Source: Akkermansiaceae bacterium
GTDB lineage: Bacteria > Verrucomicrobiota > Verrucomicrobiia > Verrucomicrobiales > Akkermansiaceae
Assembly (NCBI GenBank): GCA_024233115.1
Contig: JACKQB010000005.1
Location: 496,001-560,000, forward strand
Length of the DNA stretch: 64,000 bases
Direction of reading: 5' to 3'
Shown here piece after piece: positions 24,901 to 34,496 of the stretch (position 1 is the first letter of the stretch; every line of letters starts with the position of its first letter). Under the pieces are notes generated by a model. It worked only from the letters and a program-made list of their open reading frames with translations. It ran no database searches and was not told where the DNA came from. The position numbers and the translations under genes were made by a program.

Positions 24901-26217
24901 ATGAGACTCTTCGCTCTATCTTCAAGCATCATCATCATCGCCCTGTCAGGGTGCCAGACGTCTAGCTCTGTCAGCAACGGGTCTTCGCGTTCCAACGATT
25001 TGCCGCTGACTCGCACACAAGCCACCAACTACGGCATTGCGTCCAGTGCAGGAGTCGAGCAACTCGTCTCTCAAGCTCTGAAACACCATCCATCGCTTGC
25101 CGCAGCTCGACAGAAAATCATACGACTCCAAGCCAAGATCCCGCAAGCTCAGGCATTACCCGATCCCAAGGCTAGAATCAGTGCAGGCAGTTTAGCTCAA
25201 ACCGCCGCAGGCCAAGTAGATGCCGTTGCCGGCGTCGAACAAGCCATCCCTTTTCCCGGTAAACGACGAGCCAAAGCAAACGCGGCTCAAAAAGAAGCTG
25301 ATGCAGCCAAAGCTGAATTAGAAAATCTAAAACTCCGTGTCGCAGAGCGCGTTCGTTTTGCATTCTGGGATTACTATCTTGCCCATCAAAACCAACGTAT
25401 AAGCCGAGAGAGTAAAGAGGTGCTACAAACCATACAAGAGATCGTCCAGGCGCGGGTCAAAGCCAACCAAGGAACTCAAGCCGACCTACTCAGAATTTCC
25501 ACAGAGATTAGCAAGGTTGATCAACAACTCATTGCTGCGAGGCAGCAAACGAGCAGCGCCAAGGCCACGCTGAACGCCTTACTTAATCGTCCTAGCCATT
25601 CTAGCTTACCATACCCTAAACGCTCCTCCGTTCCGTCGTCCGGCAATCTTAACAGCCTCATCGCAAGAGCTGAGTCAGCTCATCCCAGCGTCAAGGCAGG
25701 TCAAGCGCGCCTCACGGCCTTCCAACATCGGCTTCGCAATGCAAAGCTCGATGCCTACCCTGATTTTCTGATTGGTGCTCAGCACTCGTGGGTTTCCGAT
25801 TCAGGCCTATCGCCCGTCGCCGATGGCCGTGATCAAACCATGTTCACACTGGGGATGACCATTCCGCTTTGGCAAAAACCGCGTAAAGCCAGAGTTGCCG
25901 AGGCCAATGCTGGCATCGCAGAAATGCAGGCAGGTGTTGCCAGCTCGCGAGCCGAACTTCGCCAGCGTGTCGAGGACGCATGGTTCCGAGCCAAGTCATC
26001 ACGGGAAATGATTACCCTGTTCGATAATCGCCTCCTTCCTGACGCACAACAAGCTCATGAACTTGCACTTCAATCCTACAGTGCGGGCAAACAATCATTC
26101 GTCGATGTGCTCGATACATGGCGACTGCTCCTCAAGTTTCAACTCCAACAGGAAGGCAATCGTGCCTCATTAGGAAAAGCCTCTGCATCTCTCAAAAGCG
26201 CAGCTGCTATCCGTTAA
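24901..26217 (+). CDS. CusC/TolC-type outer membrane efflux lipoprotein
   Basis: The 438-residue protein has a lipobox (LSGC, Cys ~18) and two outer-membrane-efflux repeats. These contain the long alanine/glutamine-rich helices typical of TolC-type ducts (QIVQARVKANQGTQADLLRI; AHELALQSYSAGKQSFVDVL). It forms the outer membrane channel of a tripartite pump. It is the first of three consecutive pump genes, with the adaptor 22 bases downstream. Confidence 0.88.
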   Translation: MRLFALSSSIIIIALSGCQTSSSVSNGSSRSNDLPLTRTQATNYGIASSAGVEQLVSQALKHHPSLAAARQKIIRLQAKIPQAQALPDPKARISAGSLAQTAAGQVDAVAGVEQAIPFPGKRRAKANAAQKEADAAKAELENLKLRVAERVRFAFWDYYLAHQNQRISRESKEVLQTIQEIVQARVKANQGTQADLLRISTEISKVDQQLIAARQQTSSAKATLNALLNRPSHSSLPYPKRSSVPSSGNLNSLIARAESAHPSVKAGQARLTAFQHRLRNAKLDAYPDFLIGAQHSWVSDSGLSPVADGRDQTMFTLGMTIPLWQKPRKARVAEANAGIAEMQAGVASSRAELRQRVEDAWFRAKSSREMITLFDNRLLPDAQQAHELALQSYSAGKQSFVDVLDTWRLLLKFQLQQEGNRASLGKASASLKSAAAIR

Positions 26218-26239
26218 AATCACTAACCCATATCTCACC

Positions 26240-28504
26240 ATGAAAATTATCAATATTCTCAAGCCCCTCATCGCTTTGGTCAAAAAACCAATAACGATCT
26301 TACTTCCTATCACCCTCTTTTTCGCAGGTTGGTGGTTAGGCTTACCTGCAAAACAAGATAATTCTGAAGGAGCATCAGCTTCAGAAAGCAGTCAAGAGTG
26401 GACCTGCTCTATGCACCCACAAATCCGTCAGCCCAATTTCGGACTTTGCCCAATCTGCAACATGGATCTCATCCCTCTAGAAGCTGGCAACAGTGATGGC
26501 GGTTTACGCGAAATCGCTGTCAGTGCAGAAGCCGCCGCATTACTAGACCTCCGTGTAAGTCCTGTGTTGCGCGCACCTGCCCAAGTTGATGTAAAAATGT
26601 TCGGAAAAATCGACTACGATGAGCGCAGCATTGTCACCACTACTGCGCGCATGAGCGGAAGAATTGATCGACTCTTTGCCGACTTCACCGGCACGACTGT
26701 GAGTAAAGGTGATGCCATCGCTGAAATTTACAGCCCGGAAATCTACATGGCCCAACAGGAACTCATTCAAGCGGTTCAATCTCTCACCACATCCACGACA
26801 CCTAATGTTCGCAAGATACGCACCAACTTTCTGACGGCTGCTCGTGAAAAATTGCGTTTACTGGAACTCACAGACCAGCAAATTACCGCGATAGAGAAAC
26901 AGCAAAAACCCAGTGATCACATCACACTCACTGCCCCCCAGGATGGCATCATCGTAAAGCTCAACGCCAAGGAAGGACAGTATCTTAAAACTGGAGAGCC
27001 GCTCTTCAGTATTGCCAGACTTGATTCTGTCTGGCTGAAAATGGAAGCCTATGAGTCTGACCTTCCGTGGTTGCGGTATGCTCAGGATGTCTCCTTCAAC
27101 GTCGAGGCCATCCCAGGAAAAACCTTCCATGGTCGTATCGCTTTTATCGATCCGCAACTCGACCCACAACGACGAATTGTTAGAATACGTGTCAACGTCG
27201 CTAATAAAGATCTGCTGCTAAAACCTGGTATGTTTGCCAACGCTGCAGCACAGTCCAAAGTCGCCCTACACGGTCGCGTGCTTAGCGCTGACCTTGCAGG
27301 TAAGTGGATCAGCCCGATGCATCCAGAAATTGTTAAAGACAGCCCCGGCGAGTGCGATATTTGCGGCATGCCGCTCGTCCCCGCAGAGAAATTTGGGTTC
27401 GTGGCATCAAGTGAACCTACCGAAAACCCGATCCTCGTACCAGCATCCGCAGTGTTGCGCACAGGTGAACGCGCTATTGTGTATGTGCGAATCCCAGAAA
27501 AAGTAGAACCTGTTTTTGAAGGCCGTGAAATCGTATTAGGTCCAAAAACAGGCGATTACTACATCGTCAGTAGTGGTCTCGACGCAGGAGAACTAGTCGT
27601 TACCAAAGGAGCCTATAAGCTCGACAGTGAGCTTCAAATCAAAGCGCGTCCATCGATGATGAATCCCGACTCCGGACTGGAGGAGCGTCCCGCCAAACGT
27701 GCCGCCGACCAGATCACTGGCCAATGGTCACCTGTATTGCGTGCCTACGGCAAACTTGAACAAAGTATCCAGCAGGGAGATCAAGCCGCTGCCAGCAACC
27801 ACTTAATTGCTCTACATCATGCACTAAGGCGGATTCAGCATTCTCAACTCCAGCCAAAGGAACTCGCGCTCTGGAAAGAGTTCTCCATGCGATTGGATAA
27901 CACGCTCACGATTTCAAAGACACGAAAAATGGATCGTTCAACTCTCGCCATCATCCGCGATCAAATGAATAAGACGGGCCGTTATCTTGGATTATCATCA
28001 AAAGCTCTTCCTTCCATTTCCCCAGATAAATCGTGGATTACATCACTCAAGGCTACAACAAGTGCTTACCTGTCAGTCAGCAAGGCTCTCGCCGATGATA
28101 AACCAGAGGAAGCGATCAAGGCCGCTCCTGCTCTCGCCAGCGCCCTATCCTCACTCCCTGAGGGAGATGAAAAAAAGACTCTCCAACAAGCACTCGTCGC
28201 ATTTCAAAAAGAGAAGGAGGTCAAGGCATTACGCAAGGCTTTCAAGCCCGTCAGCGACTCATTGATCCGCCTCATTCGACAACATGGAATCGATCACATT
28301 GGTAATGTTTATGTCATTCACTGCCCGATGGCGCTCAAAGGCCAGGGAGCCGACTGGCTCTCCGCTGACCCTCAAGTCAGAAACCCATACTTTGGTGATG
28401 CCATGTATGATTGCGGATCTGTTACCGACACACTTTCACTTGGAAAGTTAAAGCCTAAAAAAATGGAGCCCATGAAACCTGGTATGGATCACAGTGGTCA
28501 CTAG
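26240..28504 (+). CDS. CusB-type periplasmic adaptor with two heavy-metal domains and a DUF3347-like C-terminus
   Basis: At 754 residues this is nearly twice the size of a simple CusB. After an N-terminal membrane anchor (~16-34) comes a first heavy-metal domain (WTCSMHPQIRQPNFGLCPIC, Cys56/70/73, NMD). Next are the barrel-sandwich and beta-barrel domains, a second heavy-metal domain near residue 355-380 (ISPMHPEI, GECDICGMPLVP) and the membrane-proximal part. The last ~250 residues contain helices and the ending HCPMALKGQGADWLSADPQV, YDCGSV, typical of DUF3347 copper-handling domains, then a Met/His tail. The adaptor would catch Cu(I)/Ag(I) in the periplasm and feed the CusA-type pump. Confidence 0.88.
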   Translation: MKIINILKPLIALVKKPITILLPITLFFAGWWLGLPAKQDNSEGASASESSQEWTCSMHPQIRQPNFGLCPICNMDLIPLEAGNSDGGLREIAVSAEAAALLDLRVSPVLRAPAQVDVKMFGKIDYDERSIVTTTARMSGRIDRLFADFTGTTVSKGDAIAEIYSPEIYMAQQELIQAVQSLTTSTTPNVRKIRTNFLTAAREKLRLLELTDQQITAIEKQQKPSDHITLTAPQDGIIVKLNAKEGQYLKTGEPLFSIARLDSVWLKMEAYESDLPWLRYAQDVSFNVEAIPGKTFHGRIAFIDPQLDPQRRIVRIRVNVANKDLLLKPGMFANAAAQSKVALHGRVLSADLAGKWISPMHPEIVKDSPGECDICGMPLVPAEKFGFVASSEPTENPILVPASAVLRTGERAIVYVRIPEKVEPVFEGREIVLGPKTGDYYIVSSGLDAGELVVTKGAYKLDSELQIKARPSMMNPDSGLEERPAKRAADQITGQWSPVLRAYGKLEQSIQQGDQAAASNHLIALHHALRRIQHSQLQPKELALWKEFSMRLDNTLTISKTRKMDRSTLAIIRDQMNKTGRYLGLSSKALPSISPDKSWITSLKATTSAYLSVSKALADDKPEEAIKAAPALASALSSLPEGDEKKTLQQALVAFQKEKEVKALRKAFKPVSDSLIRLIRQHGIDHIGNVYVIHCPMALKGQGADWLSADPQVRNPYFGDAMYDCGSVTDTLSLGKLKPKKMEPMKPGMDHSGH

Positions 28505-28543
28505 AAGCGATTTCACTTCAATTAAAACTAACAGACTTTCTTT

Positions 28544-31500
28544 ATGAACAAGCTCATTCACTTCTGCCTCAACCAAAAAATGGTTGTTCTCATTCTGCTT
28601 ACCTTCGTCATTGGCTGGGGTGTGCGTGTTGCCCCCTTTGACTGGGATACAAAAGTCATCCCCCGTGATCCTGTCGCGGTCGATGCCATCCCCGATCTTG
28701 GTGACAACCAGCAGATCATCTTCACCGAATACATGGGGCGATCACCTCAGGACGTGGAAGACCAGATCAGCTACCCTCTCACCGTCTCGTTGCTTGGTAT
28801 TCCCGGTGTGCAAGAAGTTCGCAGCTATTCCATGTTTGGGTTTTCTTACGTCTACCTCATCTTTAAGGAAGACGTTGATTACTACTGGAGCCGTAGTCGA
28901 ATTTTGGAAAAGCTGAATAGTCTTCCCGCTGGACTTCTCCCTGATGGTGCCACGCCGACCCTTGGCCCGGATGCCACAGGATTAGGACAAGTGTATCAGT
29001 ACTTTCTCGAAGGACGTGATCCAGACGGCAACCCCGTTCCCGGTTGGAATCCCGAGGAACTACGCTCGCTGCAAGACTGGTATGTGCGCTACTCCCTGCT
29101 CGGTGCCGATGGCGTGGCCGAGGTCGCTTCCGTTGGTGGGTTTGTTAAACAATATCAAGTCGAAGTCGACCCTATCAAACTTCAGGCATGGGATGTTACT
29201 TTAGCCGACGTTGCCAACGCAGTGCGCAAGAGCAACATGGAAACAGGTGCCCGAAACCTCGCTATCAATGGAGCTGAATACATTCTCCGTGGCACGGGAT
29301 ACATCCGGGAACTGGATGACTTGCGCGATGCAGTAGTCGCGGTTCGAGATAATACTCCGATCACCGTAGCTCAAATAGCAACCGTCCAACTCGGACCTGA
29401 CATGAGGCGAGGTGTGATCGATGTGAATGGAGCCGATGCCGCAGGTGGAATTGTCGTCGCCCGATACGGAGCCAACCCCTTGCAAACGATCAAAAACACC
29501 AAAGCCAAGGTCAAAGAAGTCTCAGCGGCATTACCCGTAAAAGTCATTGTTTACTGGCAAAAAACCGACCGCGATGCTGTCAAAAATTTCGCCGACGAAC
29601 ATGACATATCACCAGCGTTTGCGAGTGAAGCCCCGGCTGACACAACACTCAATCAAGAAGCATGGCTGCCGTGGACCAACACCCATGAACAAGATCTCTG
29701 GCCTGAATGGATGAACACATCGAAGGTCACCATCGTTCCTTTTTATGATCGCTCAGGACTCATCGATGAAACCCTCAACACCCTTGACGAAGCGCTCTAT
29801 CAGCAAATCCTCGTTACCATCATTGTGGTGGTTATCATGGTGCTACACTTCCGCAGTAGTATCCTCATTTCCTCCATGTTGCCCCTGGCGGTATTGATCA
29901 CCTTCATCGGTATGAAGTTGTTCGGTGTCGACGCCAATATCGTGGCTCTATCCGGGATCGCCATTGCCATTGGAACGGTGGTGGATGTTGGAATTGTTCT
30001 TACCGAGAACATCATCAAACACCTCAAAGAAGCCGCACCCGGGTCCAGTTCAGCCACCGTTATTTATGAGGCTGTCACCGAGGTAGCCGGAGCTGTCACT
30101 ACTTCAGTGATGACTACTGTTGTTAGTTTCCTGCCCGTTTTCACAATGACAGGTGAAGCTGGACGTCTCTACCGTCCTCTAGCCTATACCAAATCATTTG
30201 CACTCATTGCATCGATTATCGTGGCCCTGACGATCATCCCGCCTATAGCCCACTTTTTACTGGGAGTTTTGCCGCGCTGGTTAAAAAAGGATAAAAACGA
30301 TAAACGGAAATTGTCAGCAAAACTCGTTAGCCGCAGCTATCTCATCACAGCTCTCCTAGGCATAGGGGCAGGCATTTCTTTGGGGTTCTCTACAACGCTT
30401 GCCCTCGCCTTCATCGCTCTTGCCGTTCTCAACGCCTTCCACTCAAGGCTCTCTCCCAAGTTACAGCACGTTGGCGTTCTCACCATCAACATTGGAACCG
30501 CGCTCATAGTCGGCTGGCTACTGGCAAAGAACTGGATGCCTCTTGGTCTTGAGTCGGCCACTTTTACCAACTTCCTCTTTGTTGCCATCCTCCTCGGGGG
30601 GCTGCTTATCACATTTAAGATCTTCGAGCTCGGCTATACCCGCATCCTTAGCTGGTGCCTTAAACACAAAGCCCTCTTTCTTAGCCTCCCCCTGATGATG
30701 CTCGCTGCGGCGGGGTGTATTTGGTTGGGCTTTGGAAAGCTTACATCGGGCCTCCCCGAGGGCATTCAACACACCTCCCTCTATCAAGACCTTGATAAAA
30801 AATTCCCTGGGCTGGGCAAGGAGTTCAGACCCGCACTTGATGAAGGATCATTCCTCGTCATGCCTACTGTCAGTCCACACGCATCCATCAAGGAGGCGAC
30901 TGAGGCACTCCGGACTCTTGATGCTGCCATTGCTGCTATCCCAGAGGTTTCTCAAGTCGTGGGGAAAATTGGCCGCGCCGAGTCAGCACTCGATCCTGCT
31001 CCCATTTCAATGATCGAGACGATTGTGAACTACCGCTCGGAATATCGATCCGATGAAAAAGGCCGCGTTCTCACCTTCGAGGTGAACGACAATGGCGACT
31101 ACGTCTATGACAAGAAAGGTAAGCTCGTCCCAGACGAAGACGGCAAGCCGTTTCGTCAGTGGCGACCTCATATCAAAAGTGCCGACGACATCTGGCAAGA
31201 AATCAGTAAAGTCACACAGTCGCCCGGACTAACAGGCGCACCCAAACTCCAACCCATTGAAACACGTCTCGTCATGCTTCGCACGGGCATGCGTGCTCCG
31301 ATGGGTATCAAAGTCAAAGCACCAACCCTTCTCAGCTTAGAAGATTTTGGTCTTCAAATTGAACGCCTCATGCGCGAAAGCGGCATTCCCGGTCTTGACG
31401 TCAACAGTATCAATGCCGATCGTATCGTTGGGAAACCTTACCTCGAAATCCATCCTGACCGGGAAGCGGCCAAACGCTACGGACTGAACGTCGTCGACAT

Positions 31501-32479
31501 TCACAAAACAATCCAGACAGCTATTGGTGGCGAGATTGTTACGACAACCGTCGAAGGGCGCGAGCGATATGATGTCCAGGTCCGCTATGCACGAGAAGCG
31601 CGAGACTCCATCGAGAGTATCGAAAAAATCCTTATCAAAACCAAGGAAGGCGCACAGGTGCCACTCGGTCAACTTGTGGAAATCAAGTACGTGCGAGGTC
31701 CTCAAGTCATCAAGAGTGAAGACACCTTCCTCACGGGCTACGTCACCTTTGGTGCTAACCCGGGATTCGCGGAGGTCGATGTCGTCGAAGAAGTTCAAGC
31801 CTACCTCGATGAACAAGAAGAAGCAGGCAAACTGAAACGCGCCGGCGGCATCCGTTACGAGTTTGCAGGTAACTATGAGTCCGCACTGGAGTTCGAGAAA
31901 AACATGATGATCATCATGCCTTTGGCGTTACTATCGATTTTCCTAATTCTTTATCTGGAAAACCGCTCCGTGCTCAACACCTTCATCATCTTCAGTGGAA
32001 TCACCGTTGCTTTCTCGGGAGGGTTCATCCTCCTCTGGCTCTATGGTCAGCCCGGGTTCATGAACTTCACCGTCTTTGGTCACAACTTGCGGGAACTCTT
32101 TCAGATCCACCCCATCAATCTATCCACAGCCGTCTGGGTCGGCTTCATCGCCCTCTTCGGTATCGCGACTGATGACGGCGTAGTCATCTCCACCTACCTA
32201 CGACAGAGGTTTAAAAAGGACAATCCACAAACCATCGCTGAAATTCGAGCAGCCACAGTCACCGCTGGTAAACGCCGCTGCCGCCCCTGCCTGATGACTA
32301 CCGCCACGACCCTACTGGCCCTCCTTCCCGTGCTTACATCCACAGGCCGAGGTGCTGACATCATGGGACCTATGGCTGTGCCGATCTTCGGAGGTATGCT
32401 CGTAGAGCTACTTACGATGTTTGTCGTACCCGTGCTGTTCTGCACCGCAAAAGAACTCACCCATAAACAACAAGTTTAA
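28544..32479 (+). CDS. CusA-type Cu(I)/Ag(I) RND efflux pump, enlarged
   Basis: This is the proton-driven inner-membrane pump of the Cus-type system. The 1311-residue length is about 270 more than usual. RND landmarks are present: the N-terminal TM and FxWDTKVIPRDPVAVDAIP-like start, SMFGFSYVYLIF, and TM4 AIAIGTVVDVGIVLTENI, which fits the Cu/Ag branch (HME4) rather than the Zn branch. Extra sequence includes ~575-730, a hydrophobic block with several added membrane segments between the two halves, and a polar insert near 350-395. The stop overlaps the ATG of the ion channel gene (TAATG at 32477-32481). Confidence 0.92.
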   Translation: MNKLIHFCLNQKMVVLILLTFVIGWGVRVAPFDWDTKVIPRDPVAVDAIPDLGDNQQIIFTEYMGRSPQDVEDQISYPLTVSLLGIPGVQEVRSYSMFGFSYVYLIFKEDVDYYWSRSRILEKLNSLPAGLLPDGATPTLGPDATGLGQVYQYFLEGRDPDGNPVPGWNPEELRSLQDWYVRYSLLGADGVAEVASVGGFVKQYQVEVDPIKLQAWDVTLADVANAVRKSNMETGARNLAINGAEYILRGTGYIRELDDLRDAVVAVRDNTPITVAQIATVQLGPDMRRGVIDVNGADAAGGIVVARYGANPLQTIKNTKAKVKEVSAALPVKVIVYWQKTDRDAVKNFADEHDISPAFASEAPADTTLNQEAWLPWTNTHEQDLWPEWMNTSKVTIVPFYDRSGLIDETLNTLDEALYQQILVTIIVVVIMVLHFRSSILISSMLPLAVLITFIGMKLFGVDANIVALSGIAIAIGTVVDVGIVLTENIIKHLKEAAPGSSSATVIYEAVTEVAGAVTTSVMTTVVSFLPVFTMTGEAGRLYRPLAYTKSFALIASIIVALTIIPPIAHFLLGVLPRWLKKDKNDKRKLSAKLVSRSYLITALLGIGAGISLGFSTTLALAFIALAVLNAFHSRLSPKLQHVGVLTINIGTALIVGWLLAKNWMPLGLESATFTNFLFVAILLGGLLITFKIFELGYTRILSWCLKHKALFLSLPLMMLAAAGCIWLGFGKLTSGLPEGIQHTSLYQDLDKKFPGLGKEFRPALDEGSFLVMPTVSPHASIKEATEALRTLDAAIAAIPEVSQVVGKIGRAESALDPAPISMIETIVNYRSEYRSDEKGRVLTFEVNDNGDYVYDKKGKLVPDEDGKPFRQWRPHIKSADDIWQEISKVTQSPGLTGAPKLQPIETRLVMLRTGMRAPMGIKVKAPTLLSLEDFGLQIERLMRESGIPGLDVNSINADRIVGKPYLEIHPDREAAKRYGLNVVDIHKTIQTAIGGEIVTTTVEGRERYDVQVRYAREARDSIESIEKILIKTKEGAQVPLGQLVEIKYVRGPQVIKSEDTFLTGYVTFGANPGFAEVDVVEEVQAYLDEQEEAGKLKRAGGIRYEFAGNYESALEFEKNMMIIMPLALLSIFLILYLENRSVLNTFIIFSGITVAFSGGFILLWLYGQPGFMNFTVFGHNLRELFQIHPINLSTAVWVGFIALFGIATDDGVVISTYLRQRFKKDNPQTIAEIRAATVTAGKRRCRPCLMTTATTLLALLPVLTSTGRGADIMGPMAVPIFGGMLVELLTMFVVPVLFCTAKELTHKQQV

Positions 32480-33246
32480 TGACTCGCGGCCATTCCAGTT
32501 TGCGACCTCTCGAAGTAGATAATCCCATCGACATAGAACATGTTGCTCCTAGATATTATTTTCTGGGAATAGCCCTGCTGATACTCGCCCTGCTCTACCC
32601 GGTTCTTGAGTTCGAGCACATGGGGTTAATTCTATGGACCTCTGTGTTTTGGGTGATGCTAATAGCCGCAGTTCGCGCAACCAATCACACACCTACGATT
32701 AAAAAGGCAACGTATTGTTTTGGCGGGGTTGTCATCCTGCTTGGTATTGCCGGACTGATTTGTTACCAGTATTTGGGCAACTCCCACGCGTGGATTTTCA
32801 CCTCGATCAATTTCGTAACTTTTGTCTTCCTGGCATTCGTCACTTCTTCCGTAATCTACAACATTCTGAGTTCATCACGTATCGGAATCGACCACCTGAT
32901 CGGCGCCGCATCTGCCTACGTGCTCATCGGCATCACCTTTGCTTACAGTTACATCGTCCTACACTCAATAACGGGTAGCGCTCTTCTGCACAGTGAAATC
33001 CCATTACCACTATCTAATGAAGACGCAATGGCATCCTTGGTAGCCGATTATTGTTATTTCAGTTTTGCCACGCTCACGACGCTTGGCTACGGCGACCTCA
33101 CACCATTGACTCTAGCAACTCGCGTCTTGTCTTGCGCCGAAGCTATCACAGGCCAGCTTTTTCTTACCATCCTCATCGCTCGCTTGGTTGGGTTACATGT
33201 CGTCCGCGCTTCACAAAGGTCCAACCCACGCGTACTCAAACGGTAG
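32479..33246 (+). CDS. Two-pore-helix type K+ channel protein coupled to CusA
   Basis: The 255-residue membrane protein has about five to six membrane segments and a pore loop with the potassium selectivity filter TLTTLGYGDLTP (near residue 200), flanked by the last two helices. There is no RCK/TrkA-N domain at the C-terminus. Its ATG overlaps the CusA stop, so the two are translated together. Possible roles include balancing charge during metal efflux or adjusting membrane potential under metal stress; both are inference. Known bacterial Ion_trans_2 proteins support only the K+ channel assignment. Confidence 0.8.
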   Translation: MTRGHSSLRPLEVDNPIDIEHVAPRYYFLGIALLILALLYPVLEFEHMGLILWTSVFWVMLIAAVRATNHTPTIKKATYCFGGVVILLGIAGLICYQYLGNSHAWIFTSINFVTFVFLAFVTSSVIYNILSSSRIGIDHLIGAASAYVLIGITFAYSYIVLHSITGSALLHSEIPLPLSNEDAMASLVADYCYFSFATLTTLGYGDLTPLTLATRVLSCAEAITGQLFLTILIARLVGLHVVRASQRSNPRVLKR

Positions 33247-33295
33247 CCACACCATCAAGATCAGAGATAAGTCACAGTCTTTTGGCGGCAGGCGG

Positions 33296-33955
33296 TCAAT
33301 CCCCAGGCCCTTGTTCGTCGTTGGCCTCAGGGAGAACATCGGGTGCTACAAATCTCTTTGTCGCTCCGACCTCTACCATTACGTAGTTCCGAGACAATGA
33401 GCCGGCCTCTTCTGGAAGGCGTTTGGGATAAACACCGTAATGAAATATTACTTGGAGGTCACTATCAGTAATTCGCACGTAAGACTTAGGCTCTGAAAAT
33501 TGTGGATACTCTTCAACCTCTATTACTCCCCTGGGCTTACGCCGCATAATATAAGATCGCTCAAACCGTGCCGATGCCTGTGGTTTAACAATTTCAAGAT
33601 TTTCTTGGGAAGCTCTATGGTAATGAAAATACTGCCCTGCGTTGATTGCTTCATCTTTATTTCGGTCAACTGCATAGATGGCAATGCTCCAAAAATCCGG
33701 GTGGTCGACAAATGTAATATTCTCGTCGGATTTGTTAAGCACACTTGCCGTCACTACCAATTTGTTTCCAATAATCTGATGAGCGATAGCCACAGCCAGA
33801 TTGTTTCGATCTTTAAAAAACGTGACCTCTTCTGATGCTTCACTTGCGGTTCTCTCTGAAATTTCCGAGTCGTGCAAATCGCCGCTGGTGACCTCCTGAT
33901 CACGTTCCTTGCAACTTGTGAAAATTATTCCTAGAGCAATCAGTAGTAGTTTCAT
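33296..33955 (-). CDS. Lipoprotein of unknown function
   Basis: The 219-residue product starts at the ATG at 33955 with a lipoprotein signal (MKLLLIALGIIFTSC, lipobox Cys15); an upstream in-frame ATG would bury it. The mature part begins with a low-complexity acidic linker. It continues as a probable beta-sandwich (LVVTASVLNKSDENITFVDH, FERSYIMRRKPRGVIEVEEY), the pattern of extracytoplasmic immunoglobulin-like domains. I do not recognise a family. It converges with the K+ channel gene and is downstream of the ArsR regulator on the same strand. Confidence 0.6.
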   Translation of the reverse strand: MKLLLIALGIIFTSCKERDQEVTSGDLHDSEISERTASEASEEVTFFKDRNNLAVAIAHQIIGNKLVVTASVLNKSDENITFVDHPDFWSIAIYAVDRNKDEAINAGQYFHYHRASQENLEIVKPQASARFERSYIMRRKPRGVIEVEEYPQFSEPKSYVRITDSDLQVIFHYGVYPKRLPEEAGSLSRNYVMVEVGATKRFVAPDVLPEANDEQGPGD

Positions 33956-34020
33956 TTTTGTTGCTGGAGAGGATTTGAAATATTCTTTAACCATCAAACA
34001 ATTATAGAACTATGAGGCTT

Positions 34021-34371
34021 TCAACCGCGATTGAGTTTACCTAGATCCCCCAAATTCTGAGCCGTCAAGGTCAGGGAATAGATGATAAATTTTCCATCCT
34101 TTTTGAAATCTACAAGCCCGGCTTTCCTCAGTATTCTGAGGTATTGTGATGCTGTAGGGACCGGAATCCCCATGACGTGAGATAAATCGCAGACACAGCA
34201 CGGTTCCAGACTGAGTAAATAGAGCACCTGCAAGCGGCTCGGGTGCGACAGTGCCTTGTAGATTACAGCAATGTCAACGAAGGCATTCTCAGCCAATTCT
34301 TTTTTTAGGCGATCTACTTTACTCGTATTAAGGCACTTAGGGGTATCGAGCATTGTGACATCGGCTTTCAT
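34021..34371 (-). CDS. ArsR/SmtB-family metal-sensing repressor
   Basis: The 116-residue product is a winged-HTH repressor: ALSHPSRLQVLYLLS, then the recognition region (IPVPTASQYLRILRKAGLV) and wing (DFKKDGKFIIYSL). Helix 3 carries CCVCDL (Cys58, Cys59, Cys61), matching the metal site of CadC/ArsR-type sensors. A further cysteine (Cys13) in the N-terminal arm fits a CadC-like site for soft metals such as Cd, Pb or Zn. It is divergent from the Czc-type cluster across an intergenic palindrome and is its likely repressor. Confidence 0.85.
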   Translation of the reverse strand: MKADVTMLDTPKCLNTSKVDRLKKELAENAFVDIAVIYKALSHPSRLQVLYLLSLEPCCVCDLSHVMGIPVPTASQYLRILRKAGLVDFKKDGKFIIYSLTLTAQNLGDLGKLNRG

Positions 34372-34415
34372 TATGCGAAAATGTAAAATGTTTCTTGATT
34401 AGTTCAAGTGTTGAT

Positions 34416-34430
34416 TTACGTTATACGTAA
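34416..34430. promoter_or_regulatory. Probable ArsR operator
   Basis: TTACG-TTATA-CGTAA is a perfect 5-bp inverted repeat centred between the divergent arsR gene and the Cys-rich gene at 34497, 45 bases from the repressor start. Its size and AT-rich centre fit SmtB/ArsR operators. It is the only palindrome of this quality in the gap. Confidence 0.55.
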
Positions 34431-34496
34431 TCGCATAGCGTTCGCGTCGTATACAGAAGCCGATTGCCCTACAACTATTCGATCAAAAATGAAATA

